NCBI GenBank assembly: GCA_013215055.1
Contig: JABSRQ010000007.1
Location: 248,001-312,000 of the forward strand
Reading direction: 5' to 3'
From: Pseudomonadales bacterium
Lineage (GTDB): Bacteria > Pseudomonadota > Gammaproteobacteria > Pseudomonadales > DT-91
DNA: 64,000 nucleotides
Of this stretch, positions 45,317 through 54,716 are shown piece by piece. How positions within the stretch are numbered: the first letter of the stretch is position 1; each line of letters begins with the position of its first letter. The notes under the pieces are model-generated. The model ran no database searches. It was not told the origin of the DNA and saw only the letters and a list, made by a program, of their open reading frames with translations. A program made the translations under genes and the position numbers.

Positions 45317-48300
45317 CTAAATCGGCAGCTTAAATATAAATAAAGTGCCTATACATTTTCTGGAATAGACCTGCATTGTGCCATTAATTTTTTCCAACTC
45401 TTCTTTTACTGCAGGTAAACCAATGCCTCTACCCGTTTGCATATCGACCTTACTTTGGGTTGAAAAACCTTGCGTGAAAATAGTATCTAACGATTTTTTA
45501 TCCAGCTTATACTCCTGACTTTCATCTATAGGATTGACACCTGACCGATCAATATTCATGCATTCAACTTCAGGCTGTAAACCTATATCAATGCCAGCAC
45601 CATCATCACTGATCATAATGGTTATTTTATTATCGATACGTTGAATTTTACAGACAATGAGACCTTCAGGTGCTTTATTTATAAATTCTCTATCATCGGG
45701 TAATTCAATACCATGGCCTATGGAATTTCTAAATATATGTACCAGGCTATGAATAAAAGGATTAAATTTTTCGGGATCAATAAGAATATCCGGACCTTCA
45801 ACTGAACTATATTTAACCCGTTTACCTATACGTTCGGCATAGGATACCGCTGCATCCAGGTGAAACTGTAAACTGTCAGACAAACTGATGGATTTAAGTT
45901 TTTTTAATGACGTTTGTAATTGGCCTTTCTGTAATGAACTAGGCAGATTCTCTACCTGTGCCTCCAATAAATAAAAGTCTTTCTGATTCACCTGCATCAA
46001 TCTTATTTTTGAAAAGTATTCTTCACCCAGTTTTTCGGTAATCTCTTTTTTTTCTATTTGTAGCGAAAGGAAAAAATCGATATCGGATATCGCCGTACAT
46101 AAACCATCAATATCTTTTGACTGTTTTGAAAAACCATCATCTTCCATCATGGCTTTAATATCACTTTCAAGGTGATGTAATAACACCGACAAATCATGGA
46201 AATGAATCTGCATAAACAGTGCTTTATAGGTGTGAATATGCCGATAACATATTTCCATACACTCTCTAAAACCGAGACTACTTTGATGAATCGTGATAGC
46301 TTGATTAGTTAAAAAGAAAGCAAACTCTTCACATATCTTTAACACTTCGCTTTGATTAGTCACGGCATAAACAATTTTTTGCAGGCTATTCCTTTCCAGA
46401 TCCAATTGTTTTTTAAGTGTTTCCTGCATGCTGATATCTTTGATAATAACGATTAGTTTTTTTTGATTAAATTGATAAACCATCTGTAATATTTTATCTT
46501 CAAAAATAATACGTTCAGGCAGAAGTTGAATTATAAAATCTCTTTTTATAGCATCCTCTGTGTGATAAAGCATGCTGACCCCTTTAAAAAAAATCGATTT
46601 TTCTTCTGTATTATCTTCAAATAAAATATCAGGGAAATACATGCCGGTAATTTTTTCCCGATCAAATAAAGATAAACATTCTGTACTATGCTGTTCTTCA
46701 ATCAAAAGATCTTCCTTAAGCGATAAAAACCCTTCTCCCGAACTATTTAATAATTCGGCAACTTTATCCAAAGCCTGCTGAGTATTTGCATTAGCATCAG
46801 ACAATTGATCGTTTATTTTTGCCAAATGACGATTCCAAATAATTATCACCATCATCGCAGCTATAATCGCGGCACTGATCTGCCACATCAAGCGATAATC
46901 AAAGGCTTCTTTTTCTGAGACGGTATAGCTACGGACCATTCTATCCATTTCGTTTGATGGTGTGATCGCCACAACACGATTTATTATATCCACTAATTCC
47001 GGCTTTTTTGGTGTAATTGCAATAGCAAACTTATGTTGAACTTTGCTTAGTTGCCCTCCCACTTTTAGCCCCTGCATCACATCGGCAATGACAGAAAGCT
47101 TTACCATCACGGTAAAAGAAATAAATCCATCAACCTTGCCATCATGCACCCCATTTAAGCCCTCAACGATATTATCAACTTCGCTAATAACCATCTCAGG
47201 GTAAAACTCTCTTATATCATCAAGTGAGGCTGAATTTTTAATCATTGAAAAATGTAAACCGCTAAAATCCTTCTCTGAATAGATATAAGCACTTTCTTCT
47301 TTGATGATAATTAAATAGGGGCTAGATTTTCTGGATGTTGAAAACTTAATACGCTGCATTCTTTTTGTAGTTATCGCTGACCCTGGATGTATATCACACA
47401 CACCCTGCTCTATATTTTTCAACATCTCATGCCTTGATGTCATTTTTTTAATGCGGTATTCAATACCTAATCGTGTATTTAATATTTCCCAATAATCCCT
47501 ATCCAAACCTTGAACAAGTGCAGATACACAGACATTGATGGGACCCATGTCTTTTAAAAACAGATTTTGGATTTTGGACAAGCTTACTTTTTCATTCAGC
47601 AGTAAACTTTGCACCGGAAATAATTTATAAAGTTCCATGGCCTGTGTATTTTTTAACACTTTATTAAATATTGGCAGCCACTCTTTATTTTTTTTATGCA
47701 CGGCAATAATATATTGATTGCTAAATGACTCGGCTAATGTCATCGATTTATTCATACCTTCAAATCCTACCGTAGTTTTGAATAACTCAAATTTTAATTC
47801 ACTAGAAATATAAGCCACGGCCTTTTTATTTTTAACTCTGGCTATAGCTTCTTTATAGTTTCTAACAATTTCAACATTCACATCCGGGTATATATCTTGA
47901 ATTTTTATTAAACTATCTAATCCTTGTACAACTACGATGGTTTTATTTTTCAATATTTCAAAGTCATTAATTGAGCCTGCGGTGTTTAATGTCAGTAACA
48001 ACGATCTATCATTGATCAATACATTGCTCGACAACAAACCTTTTTTTACTGCATGATTTTTCCCCATCAATGGAATGATATCGCAGGCGCTTAATTTTTC
48101 GCCCGAAGAAGTTTTTATAAGGTTAAAATTAACCGGAAGATGCTTGGATAAAATCGACCACAAATCGGTAACTTGTTGCGGGAATGATTCATCAATACAG
48201 ACATTAAGTATTTTAGTCTCACTGATTAATTGCTTTTCCTTCTGATTTAAATACAAAGGATTATTTTCATTATCGGAAACCAGATTAAGCAAACGAATAA

Positions 48301-49768
48301 TTTCTGCGGCAGCCGTTTTCTCTAACACCTTATTCGCGATGCCTAGCAGCTCTGGATATTTTTTATTAATACCTATGGCGGTAATATGCTGTAGATTTTC
48401 TGTGATTTTACCCGATATTTTAATATGCCTATCTGCAGTAATAATTCTTATCAGCTCAAAACTTGAGGCCTCGATGATAAAAGCCTCTATGGTATAGTCA
48501 TGCAATTTTTTTACTGCTATAAATGCATCAGAAATCAGTTCAATGTCCTGTGTAAAATAACCCGCACGCTTCAGTTTCTCTTTTAAAGCTGGCTCTATCA
48601 CCGCCAGCGTATTATTTTCAATAAAGGCATGAATGTCGTTAATAGATGGATATTCAGCCAAGGTTACGATGACATAGGGCGATGTATAAAAGACCTTGCT
48701 GTAATTTATACCCAGCGATTTTTTATTCACAGTTGCCATGGGCCAAATATCACAGCGTACATTTTCTCTATTATTATTTTTGCTGATGTTAATCAGCTTA
48801 AAATCGGCCTGTAAATTTTGATTAAATAACTGCCATAGCTGTTCATCCGGTGGTTTTATCAGTTTCTTTTTACTATAAAAATCTCTGACACAAATGTTTA
48901 ATGGGCCATGATGCCTAAGAAATAATCGCTGCGCCGGGGTCAGCTGAATTTTATCCGTATCCATTTCATCCATCTTGGCGGCCAATTCTGGATTAACCGC
49001 CCGGGTAACCGCAACCGACCTTTCTCTGGTGGTGGTGGATGTAATCATTTTTTCAAGAATAGCTAACAACGGCTGATGCACAGTAGCCATATGTAACTTT
49101 AATGTTATCGTCTCATCAATACGCCCCGTCTCTTCTAAATCAAATGCCCAGAATTTCTCTTTACCCAATTGAAAATCCAAGGAGCTTGTTACCCAGGCAT
49201 TCACCTCTTTATTTCTCACCGCATCAATACACGCCTCTATACTGTTGTATTCTATAAATTCAAGCTGGCCATAACGTGTAGTTAAGCGTTTTTTTATACC
49301 TAGATTGGCCAATACGGCAATCTTTCCCTTAGGCAATTGTTCTAAATCATCGATTCTATCGGCCCATACTTTGGCAACAATCACAAGCGGAAGGGTTAGA
49401 TAGCTGCGACTGAACTTAAGTACAGAGGATTGTTGTGAGGTTTTATTAAGCCATGGCCAGATGTCACATTGATTTTTTTTATGCTGATCAGCCGTTTCTA
49501 TATAGTGGTAGTCAAAAGGAATTTTACGTTGAAACAACTGCCAAAATTCTTTACTGGCTTCTCGATTTTCGCCCTGAATACAAACCCTTATAGAACCTTT
49601 ATTTTTTAAATAGCTTGTTTCATCTGGGCTTAAATGTTGTTCATTAATTTTTGTGAATACGGTATCTCCCGATAGGGATATTTCTGCTATTACTGGCTGC
49701 TGCCAGCATAACGTTATGCCTGCAATCAGCATTAATCGATAAAAAAAATTATTCATCAATAGAGACAA
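45317..49768 (-). CDS. Giant CheA-like sensor kinase with four periplasmic binding domains
   Basis: 1483 residues. A signal peptide is followed by four tandem SBP_bac_3/PBPb-type domains (about 46-270, 273-500, 503-725, 727-955), each opening with a strand like SIRVCIQ, LNICVRD, LNVCIDE, INVCVSA and holding a CDIWP/CDIIP/CDIHP motif. One transmembrane helix (about 960-982), a coiled linker and a PAS-like domain (about 1000-1120) follow. Next is an HPt-like helix bundle with phosphorylatable His1179 (RHIHTYKALF), then a CheA-type ATPase: N-box HIFRNSIGHGIE near 1345, DDGAGID near 1389 and TGRGIGLPAV near 1447. No CheW-binding domain or receiver is seen. Operon with CheX. Confidence 0.88.
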   Translation of the reverse strand: MSLLMNNFFYRLMLIAGITLCWQQPVIAEISLSGDTVFTKINEQHLSPDETSYLKNKGSIRVCIQGENREASKEFWQLFQRKIPFDYHYIETADQHKKNQCDIWPWLNKTSQQSSVLKFSRSYLTLPLVIVAKVWADRIDDLEQLPKGKIAVLANLGIKKRLTTRYGQLEFIEYNSIEACIDAVRNKEVNAWVTSSLDFQLGKEKFWAFDLEETGRIDETITLKLHMATVHQPLLAILEKMITSTTTRERSVAVTRAVNPELAAKMDEMDTDKIQLTPAQRLFLRHHGPLNICVRDFYSKKKLIKPPDEQLWQLFNQNLQADFKLINISKNNNRENVRCDIWPMATVNKKSLGINYSKVFYTSPYVIVTLAEYPSINDIHAFIENNTLAVIEPALKEKLKRAGYFTQDIELISDAFIAVKKLHDYTIEAFIIEASSFELIRIITADRHIKISGKITENLQHITAIGINKKYPELLGIANKVLEKTAAAEIIRLLNLVSDNENNPLYLNQKEKQLISETKILNVCIDESFPQQVTDLWSILSKHLPVNFNLIKTSSGEKLSACDIIPLMGKNHAVKKGLLSSNVLINDRSLLLTLNTAGSINDFEILKNKTIVVVQGLDSLIKIQDIYPDVNVEIVRNYKEAIARVKNKKAVAYISSELKFELFKTTVGFEGMNKSMTLAESFSNQYIIAVHKKNKEWLPIFNKVLKNTQAMELYKLFPVQSLLLNEKVSLSKIQNLFLKDMGPINVCVSALVQGLDRDYWEILNTRLGIEYRIKKMTSRHEMLKNIEQGVCDIHPGSAITTKRMQRIKFSTSRKSSPYLIIIKEESAYIYSEKDFSGLHFSMIKNSASLDDIREFYPEMVISEVDNIVEGLNGVHDGKVDGFISFTVMVKLSVIADVMQGLKVGGQLSKVQHKFAIAITPKKPELVDIINRVVAITPSNEMDRMVRSYTVSEKEAFDYRLMWQISAAIIAAMMVIIIWNRHLAKINDQLSDANANTQQALDKVAELLNSSGEGFLSLKEDLLIEEQHSTECLSLFDREKITGMYFPDILFEDNTEEKSIFFKGVSMLYHTEDAIKRDFIIQLLPERIIFEDKILQMVYQFNQKKLIVIIKDISMQETLKKQLDLERNSLQKIVYAVTNQSEVLKICEEFAFFLTNQAITIHQSSLGFRECMEICYRHIHTYKALFMQIHFHDLSVLLHHLESDIKAMMEDDGFSKQSKDIDGLCTAISDIDFFLSLQIEKKEITEKLGEEYFSKIRLMQVNQKDFYLLEAQVENLPSSLQKGQLQTSLKKLKSISLSDSLQFHLDAAVSYAERIGKRVKYSSVEGPDILIDPEKFNPFIHSLVHIFRNSIGHGIELPDDREFINKAPEGLIVCKIQRIDNKITIMISDDGAGIDIGLQPEVECMNIDRSGVNPIDESQEYKLDKKSLDTIFTQGFSTQSKVDMQTGRGIGLPAVKEELEKINGTMQVYSRKCIGTLFIFKLPI

Positions 49769-49910
49769 ATATTGACCTTACTATTCAATGGTTGACGGTG
49801 TTTCGTAAGCATAGATCAATGAATCGCTAAAATATGGCTATAACGCTGTAGGGATATATTTTTTTAAACCAAAAGGATATTCGGCTTATTCGAATTCTAT
49901 AAATTTGCAG

Positions 49911-50480
49911 CTATTGATTAACCACAGACGCAATGCTTAATAAATTAGAGCCTATTTGTATACCCTGCTCTTTGATCAAGCGTAGGTTGATATGTACCGC
50001 GATGCGATCTTTATCTTTATCGTAAAACACGCTAACCATACCACCTTCTTGGATGAACTTGTTATAGTTCCCCAACACCAATAGTCGCATATTTTGCAGT
50101 TCTTTTTTTACTTCTGGCGTAAACATGGCTTCACTGACATAAACCACATGAAACTTTTTTTCTTTATTATTTAATGCTCTTAGCGATTTAAGATTGAGTG
50201 TTTGTAGCTGAATATTGCGGGATTGAATTTTTCTATGCGTGAGCTTTTCACGCATTACTTTTGTGACCTGATCTTCACCTAACAAACCGATATAAAAAAC
50301 ATCTTCGTTATTAAAATTATCATCAGGCCAGATGGTAAATTTCATCACATTAAAGAAGTACACCGTTTGCACATCATAGAGATTACTTTCAACAGAAAAA
50401 GAGGCAGGCACGGGTAGAATAAGCCATAAACTTAAACCTAAAGCCTTGATGTATTTGTTAAAAACAAAATCCTTCATCAA
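49911..50480 (-). CDS. YfiR-family (DUF4154) periplasmic protein
   Basis: 189 residues with a signal peptide (about 1-27). The mature pattern VQTVYFFNVMKFTIWPDD, YIGLLGEDQV, VVYVSEAM and GGMVSVFYDKDKDRIAVHINL is characteristic of YfiR/DUF4154, which in Pseudomonas represses a membrane diguanylate cyclase. Here no cyclase is adjacent; the giant sensor kinase lies 142 bp downstream on the same strand and might be the partner. Confidence 0.85.
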   Translation of the reverse strand: MMKDFVFNKYIKALGLSLWLILPVPASFSVESNLYDVQTVYFFNVMKFTIWPDDNFNNEDVFYIGLLGEDQVTKVMREKLTHRKIQSRNIQLQTLNLKSLRALNNKEKKFHVVYVSEAMFTPEVKKELQNMRLLVLGNYNKFIQEGGMVSVFYDKDKDRIAVHINLRLIKEQGIQIGSNLLSIASVVNQ

Positions 50481-50539
50481 GTTAACCTAATGCCAGCTTA
50501 CAAAGAAAAGGTGAAGCACCCAGCTTTAGCATAGTTGGT

Positions 50540-51562
50540 TTATAAATTATTATACGTAATACTTAACGAACCAAAGTTGCTGATATCGGGTTGGCCTTCA
50601 AATTGATCCGAGCCTCTTTGAGTTGAGAATATAACCCCCCAGTTATACCAGCTACAAGCCGCCGACAAGCTGACAAATGCTTGTTTGTGTATTAAGTCTT
50701 GTGAATGACTATGCTTAAAAGTATTGCCATCTATGGTGATATCATTAAAAACAACGCTAGCATGAATCGAGGCACTTATTTGCCAGTTAAAGTCTTCTCG
50801 CTGGGCAGCGGCAAACGTATTCACGGCTCGGCCTGCCAATGGATGATAAAAAGCAAAATTTTGAGCCAAATAATTACCCAGGCGTAATCCTAAACCTGCC
50901 CCCATATCACTGCGTAAATTACCAAGGCCAGCTTCACCGATCAAGACGGTGTCTATATCTACCGCGCCCGATACATTGACATCAAATAAACGCCGCACAT
51001 GTTCGGCCTCCACACGAAAAACCGGCTCATTTTCTATTTGATTGTCCCAGCCCTGCGGAATGGTCACACCGATAAATTCATGCACTTTAATTTGGGTCTG
51101 TTCGGCTAAAGAGGCAGGCCCGGCAACCCCCAAGGTTAAACCCAGATTATTAGCATGCTGTTGATCAATGCTATTTATGGCAGTCTTCCACAACAAGGTA
51201 CCCGCGTAGGGCCTATCATCTTCAATCAAGGCTTTGCTCTCTAAATCGGCAGGCGTGTACATGCCCTGGCCTATGCCATAGGAAACCGCATAGCGGTTAG
51301 CGCTGCCTTTATTAAGGTGGGTCCACTGTGAAATAAATCGAATCCAATTCGGCATCTCAATATCAGAAAAGCTATCAAACTTGCCATAACCCCAGGAGAA
51401 AGCGATGCCGTTGCTATAACCGTTATCGCTATGTTCTATCACCCCAAAGGCATCGTTTTCAGCGGTTAATGTATACCAACTACTGGCCGATTTTTGTCTA
51501 TCTTCTGCATCAACCAAGGGGCTTAAAACAAACGCAATGCAGGCAATTAATCGTAATGTCAT
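50540..51562 (-). CDS. LpxR-family outer-membrane lipid A deacylase-like protein
   Basis: 340 residues with a signal peptide ending near VDA. The beginning of the barrel WYTLTAENDAFG...HSDNGYSNGIAFSWG holds the Asn-Asp and Ser positions of the LpxR active site, and DDRPYAGTLLW is the family motif. LpxR removes the 3'-acyloxyacyl chains of lipid A; many homologues are untested (DUF2219). It ends in an aromatic-rich final strand (FGSLSITYNNL). Same strand as, and just after, a small barrel gene. Confidence 0.87.
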   Translation of the reverse strand: MTLRLIACIAFVLSPLVDAEDRQKSASSWYTLTAENDAFGVIEHSDNGYSNGIAFSWGYGKFDSFSDIEMPNWIRFISQWTHLNKGSANRYAVSYGIGQGMYTPADLESKALIEDDRPYAGTLLWKTAINSIDQQHANNLGLTLGVAGPASLAEQTQIKVHEFIGVTIPQGWDNQIENEPVFRVEAEHVRRLFDVNVSGAVDIDTVLIGEAGLGNLRSDMGAGLGLRLGNYLAQNFAFYHPLAGRAVNTFAAAQREDFNWQISASIHASVVFNDITIDGNTFKHSHSQDLIHKQAFVSLSAACSWYNWGVIFSTQRGSDQFEGQPDISNFGSLSITYNNL

Positions 51563-51571
51563 ATAAAACGT

Positions 51572-52162
51572 TTAAAAAATAAAGTTAGCGCCAAGATACA
51601 GCTTGCTTGAAGTTTCGTCAGCTTCTAGGTCATCAAAGCCTATTTGAACATCTGTCCAATCTCTATATTGAAGATCCAGCCCGGCCACGGCTTCAAAAGA
51701 CGGTATAAATTGATATATAACACCGATGCCTAATTTCAGGCTTGTTGCATTAGCAGAACTTTCGGTGTTTGCCTCTAGGTCCATCCAGCCATAACCTAGC
51801 CCAGCCTGGGCAAAGGGTGAAAACTTAGCACCGATATCAAATACTCTAATCAGATTGACACCCAACTCATTTAAACGGTCATTATCTCCACCCGCATAAA
51901 TGCTATTTTCATAGGACTCGTACTGATAATAACCCTGTACCCGCCAGTTTTCGGCCAATAAATAAGCCACATTTAGTGCCAGACCATTACTATCATTATC
52001 TACGCTGCTGCCAATATCCACACTGTTAGTACTGGTAAACAGGTTTAGCCCTATGGCGATTTTTTTACCGGATAGTGCCTGCAATTCTTCCACATCTTGT
52101 GAGAAAACTGGCATAGTAAAAAAACTGCTGCTGATGGCAATGATTGCTATAATTTTATGCAT
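51572..52162 (-). CDS. Small outer-membrane beta-barrel protein
   Basis: About 196 residues from ATG 52162, which opens a signal peptide (cleavage near FSQ); ATG 52195 is an alternative. Amphipathic strands such as GLALNVAYLLAENWRVQGYYQYESYE, read in pieces, and the C-terminal SSKLYLGANFIF with terminal Phe indicate an eight-stranded OmpA/OmpX-like barrel. Function unknown. It lies 9 bp upstream of the LpxR-like gene. Confidence 0.8.
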   Translation of the reverse strand: MHKIIAIIAISSSFFTMPVFSQDVEELQALSGKKIAIGLNLFTSTNSVDIGSSVDNDSNGLALNVAYLLAENWRVQGYYQYESYENSIYAGGDNDRLNELGVNLIRVFDIGAKFSPFAQAGLGYGWMDLEANTESSANATSLKLGIGVIYQFIPSFEAVAGLDLQYRDWTDVQIGFDDLEADETSSKLYLGANFIF

Positions 52163-52202
52163 ATTTAGCCTTAAATATTTTCTTATATTCAACAATTCGA
52201 GA

Positions 52203-53741
52203 TCACTTAACGTTAACAGTTATTACGGCTTCTTCACCGCCAAAACTGGCGGTTATCGCGCTCTCTCCTGCCGCTCGTGCACGTAAATAAGTGTCAGCCA
52301 AGCCCAAAACATAAGCCTTTGATGAATCAGACGACGAATATACAACCTTGGTATTAATATCTTCAATATCGCCATTTTCATATTCGGCATAAGCTGTTAA
52401 CCACGTTTTATCACCCGCATTAATATCCACAACCTTGCCTGATTGATCGACGCCATTAATTTCAACGGTAATTTTTGCCAAGGTCCGAGGAATAGGAAGA
52501 ACAACGTACGGCTTGAAAGAAGTCGATTCTCCACCGTAATAGGCCGTTACCTTGGTCGATAAAAGTGATAGTGACTTACCAAATACATATGAACCCCGAC
52601 TAGGGTCCACAAAAACGTTCTCTAGGTTATCAGACGCCCAATAAGCATCATCGTTAATATATTCTTTACTGCCATCTTCAAATACAGCCCACACTGTTGG
52701 GTAGTAGGCATTCTTTGAAAGTGGTGAATATAATACAAATAGTACCTGCCTCAATTTTATTTTAGAATCCGTAATCACCTTGCCGTTACCCGATGCATTA
52801 AAACCCTCTTGTATTTCCAGGTGATCAACCACTTTGCTACTTACCGATAACAGATAAATGCCTTCAACGCCTTCAAAAGTTGCACTAATGGTGACCTCAC
52901 CCAGCCCCAAAGCAACTACATCACCTTGCTCATTGACGGTAGCAAGAGATTCATCGGAAGTGGCCCACGTCACGCTTTTGGATATATCCAAATAGGCATC
53001 ATTAGGATATGAAGCTAAAGCTGCCAGCGTTGTTGTAGCGCCTAGGCGTAAAGCCTGCTTTCCAGAAATATCAATACTCAGTGGAATAGCTTTACCAACC
53101 ATGCCACTTATCGTCCGATTCACTTCTTCTGCATCTGTACTCGTGTATTTTGCTCTTATTTGAGCTAACCCTTCCGCTAGACCTGTTACCAAGCCGCTAT
53201 TATTCACACTCGCATTATCTGTCAGTGTTTCCCACGTGACCTCCGAGGTAATCTCACGTTTTTCATTATTACTGAATACACCCGTTGCTGTAAGTTGCTC
53301 TATTTCATCAACCTTAAGATCCAGCTGATAATCACCCGAAGAGGTTGTTAGTTCGATGGACTCAAGTGTTATCAGCTGCACCTCAAGTTCTGATGTCCCC
53401 TGTGCACTTTTGCTATTAAATGTTGTTGAAGCGGTAATGGTGACACTGCCCGACGCAATGCCTGTGACCAAGCCCATGGCATCAATTTTTGCAATAGCCG
53501 TATCTGAAGAAGACCAGCTGACATTACTGCTTATATCTGAACTTGTATCATCACTGAATACCGCAGTAGCCGTATACTGCTGCTCAAACCCTGCAGGGAT
53601 GAAGCTGTGATCAGCTACAACTTTGATATCAACAATGTAGAGATTATCCACCGAGGTGGTATCACTACTGCAGCCGATAAACGACAGGCTTATTATTCCT
53701 AACAAGAAGGTACAAAGAATTTTTATAAAGGTATTTGGCAT
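52203..53741 (-). CDS. Lipoprotein with bacterial Ig-like (BIG2) domains
   Basis: 512 residues. A lipoprotein signal with lipobox LSFIGC (Cys24) is followed by at least three BIG2-type Ig-like modules (about 36-125, 128-215, 220-305), each with strands like SVTWATSDESLATVNEQGDV and GLVTGIASGSVTITAS. Two more degenerate modules follow (about 310-512). These are surface or periplasmic adhesion-type modules. It lies 8 bp before the small barrel gene (in transcription order) and may anchor or display with it. Confidence 0.85.
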   Translation of the reverse strand: MPNTFIKILCTFLLGIISLSFIGCSSDTTSVDNLYIVDIKVVADHSFIPAGFEQQYTATAVFSDDTSSDISSNVSWSSSDTAIAKIDAMGLVTGIASGSVTITASTTFNSKSAQGTSELEVQLITLESIELTTSSGDYQLDLKVDEIEQLTATGVFSNNEKREITSEVTWETLTDNASVNNSGLVTGLAEGLAQIRAKYTSTDAEEVNRTISGMVGKAIPLSIDISGKQALRLGATTTLAALASYPNDAYLDISKSVTWATSDESLATVNEQGDVVALGLGEVTISATFEGVEGIYLLSVSSKVVDHLEIQEGFNASGNGKVITDSKIKLRQVLFVLYSPLSKNAYYPTVWAVFEDGSKEYINDDAYWASDNLENVFVDPSRGSYVFGKSLSLLSTKVTAYYGGESTSFKPYVVLPIPRTLAKITVEINGVDQSGKVVDINAGDKTWLTAYAEYENGDIEDINTKVVYSSSDSSKAYVLGLADTYLRARAAGESAITASFGGEEAVITVNVK

Positions 53742-53802
53742 TTTATTCCAACCGATAACTTATGGAGATATTTTTTTCAATATATCCTATTTCAAAAACA
53801 AA

Positions 53803-53825
53803 AATGCCGCAACAAGTGCGGCATT
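53803..53825 (-). terminator. Rho-independent terminator of hflC
   Basis: AATGCCGC/GCGGCATT stem, 7-nt loop, followed on the minus strand by T residues; about 22 bp after the hflC stop. Confidence 0.85.
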
Positions 53826-53846
53826 GGGAATAACAGGGCAGAAGAA

Positions 53847-54716
53847 TTATTTGCCTTGGCTATTCATATATTTGAAGAAGTCACTATCCGGCTTTAATAA
53901 CAAGATATCAGACTTATTCGCAAAGCTTTTTTCATAGGCTTTTAGGCTGCGCCAGAACGCATAGAATTCAGCATCACGTTGATAGGCTTTGGCATACGTT
54001 GCGGCAGCAACGGCATCACCTTCACCACGTATCGCTTCGGCTTCTCTATATGCGCCAGATTCGATAATAACCTTCTCTCTATCAGCCGCAGCACGAATAC
54101 CTTCGGCTAATTCCTGACCACGTGATCTATGTTCGCGGGCTTCACGCTCACGTTCGGTATTCATTCTATCAAACACCGATTGGCGTACATCCTGTGGCAG
54201 ATCAACCTGCTTAACGCGGATATCAACAATCTCAATACCTAACTCTTCTAAAGCCACTTCGTTCAGCTTATCCGCCAGGTTTTCCATCAGTTCATCACGG
54301 CGGCCAGAGACCACTTCGTGCATATCACGTTCACCGACTTCATTACGCAGGCCATCGTTGATACGTTGAGCCAGCAGTGCCTGGGTACGCATTTCTTCAC
54401 CGTTGGTTGCGGTGTAGTATTTTTGCACATCAACAATGCGCCATTTGGCATAGGAATCGATAATTAACGATTTCTTTTCCAGCGTTAAGAAACGTTCAGG
54501 GCGAGCATCTAAGGTTAAGATACGTGCATCAAATTTACGAATTTTGTGCATAAAAGGCACTTTAAAATGTAAACCTGGGCTCACATCGGCATCCACCACC
54601 TCACCAAACTTCAGCTTCACCGCTCTTTCAGTCTCGTTAACCACATAAACTGAACTGCTAAATGCCAGCAGGGCAACAATTACAATGGCTAGAATAAAAC
54701 CTGTTTTACCTTGCAT
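53847..54716 (-). CDS. hflC: Protease modulator HflC
   Basis: 289 residues with an N-terminal membrane anchor (about 5-25) and an SPFH/prohibitin domain in the periplasm (VNETERAVKLKFGEV). With HflK it forms the cage around the FtsH protease. The start codon overlaps the hflK stop by one base (TAATG). This is normally followed by DUF2065 and hisZ; here a terminator and accessory genes follow. Confidence 0.97.
   Translation of the reverse strand: MQGKTGFILAIVIVALLAFSSSVYVVNETERAVKLKFGEVVDADVSPGLHFKVPFMHKIRKFDARILTLDARPERFLTLEKKSLIIDSYAKWRIVDVQKYYTATNGEEMRTQALLAQRINDGLRNEVGERDMHEVVSGRRDELMENLADKLNEVALEELGIEIVDIRVKQVDLPQDVRQSVFDRMNTEREREAREHRSRGQELAEGIRAAADREKVIIESGAYREAEAIRGEGDAVAAATYAKAYQRDAEFYAFWRSLKAYEKSFANKSDILLLKPDSDFFKYMNSQGK

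Noticed and set aside
31084-53846. Prophage or integrative element hypothesis for the block between DUF2065 and hflC
   Set aside because: No integrase, transposase, phage structural gene or flanking repeat was found; the block is reported as accessory genes only.
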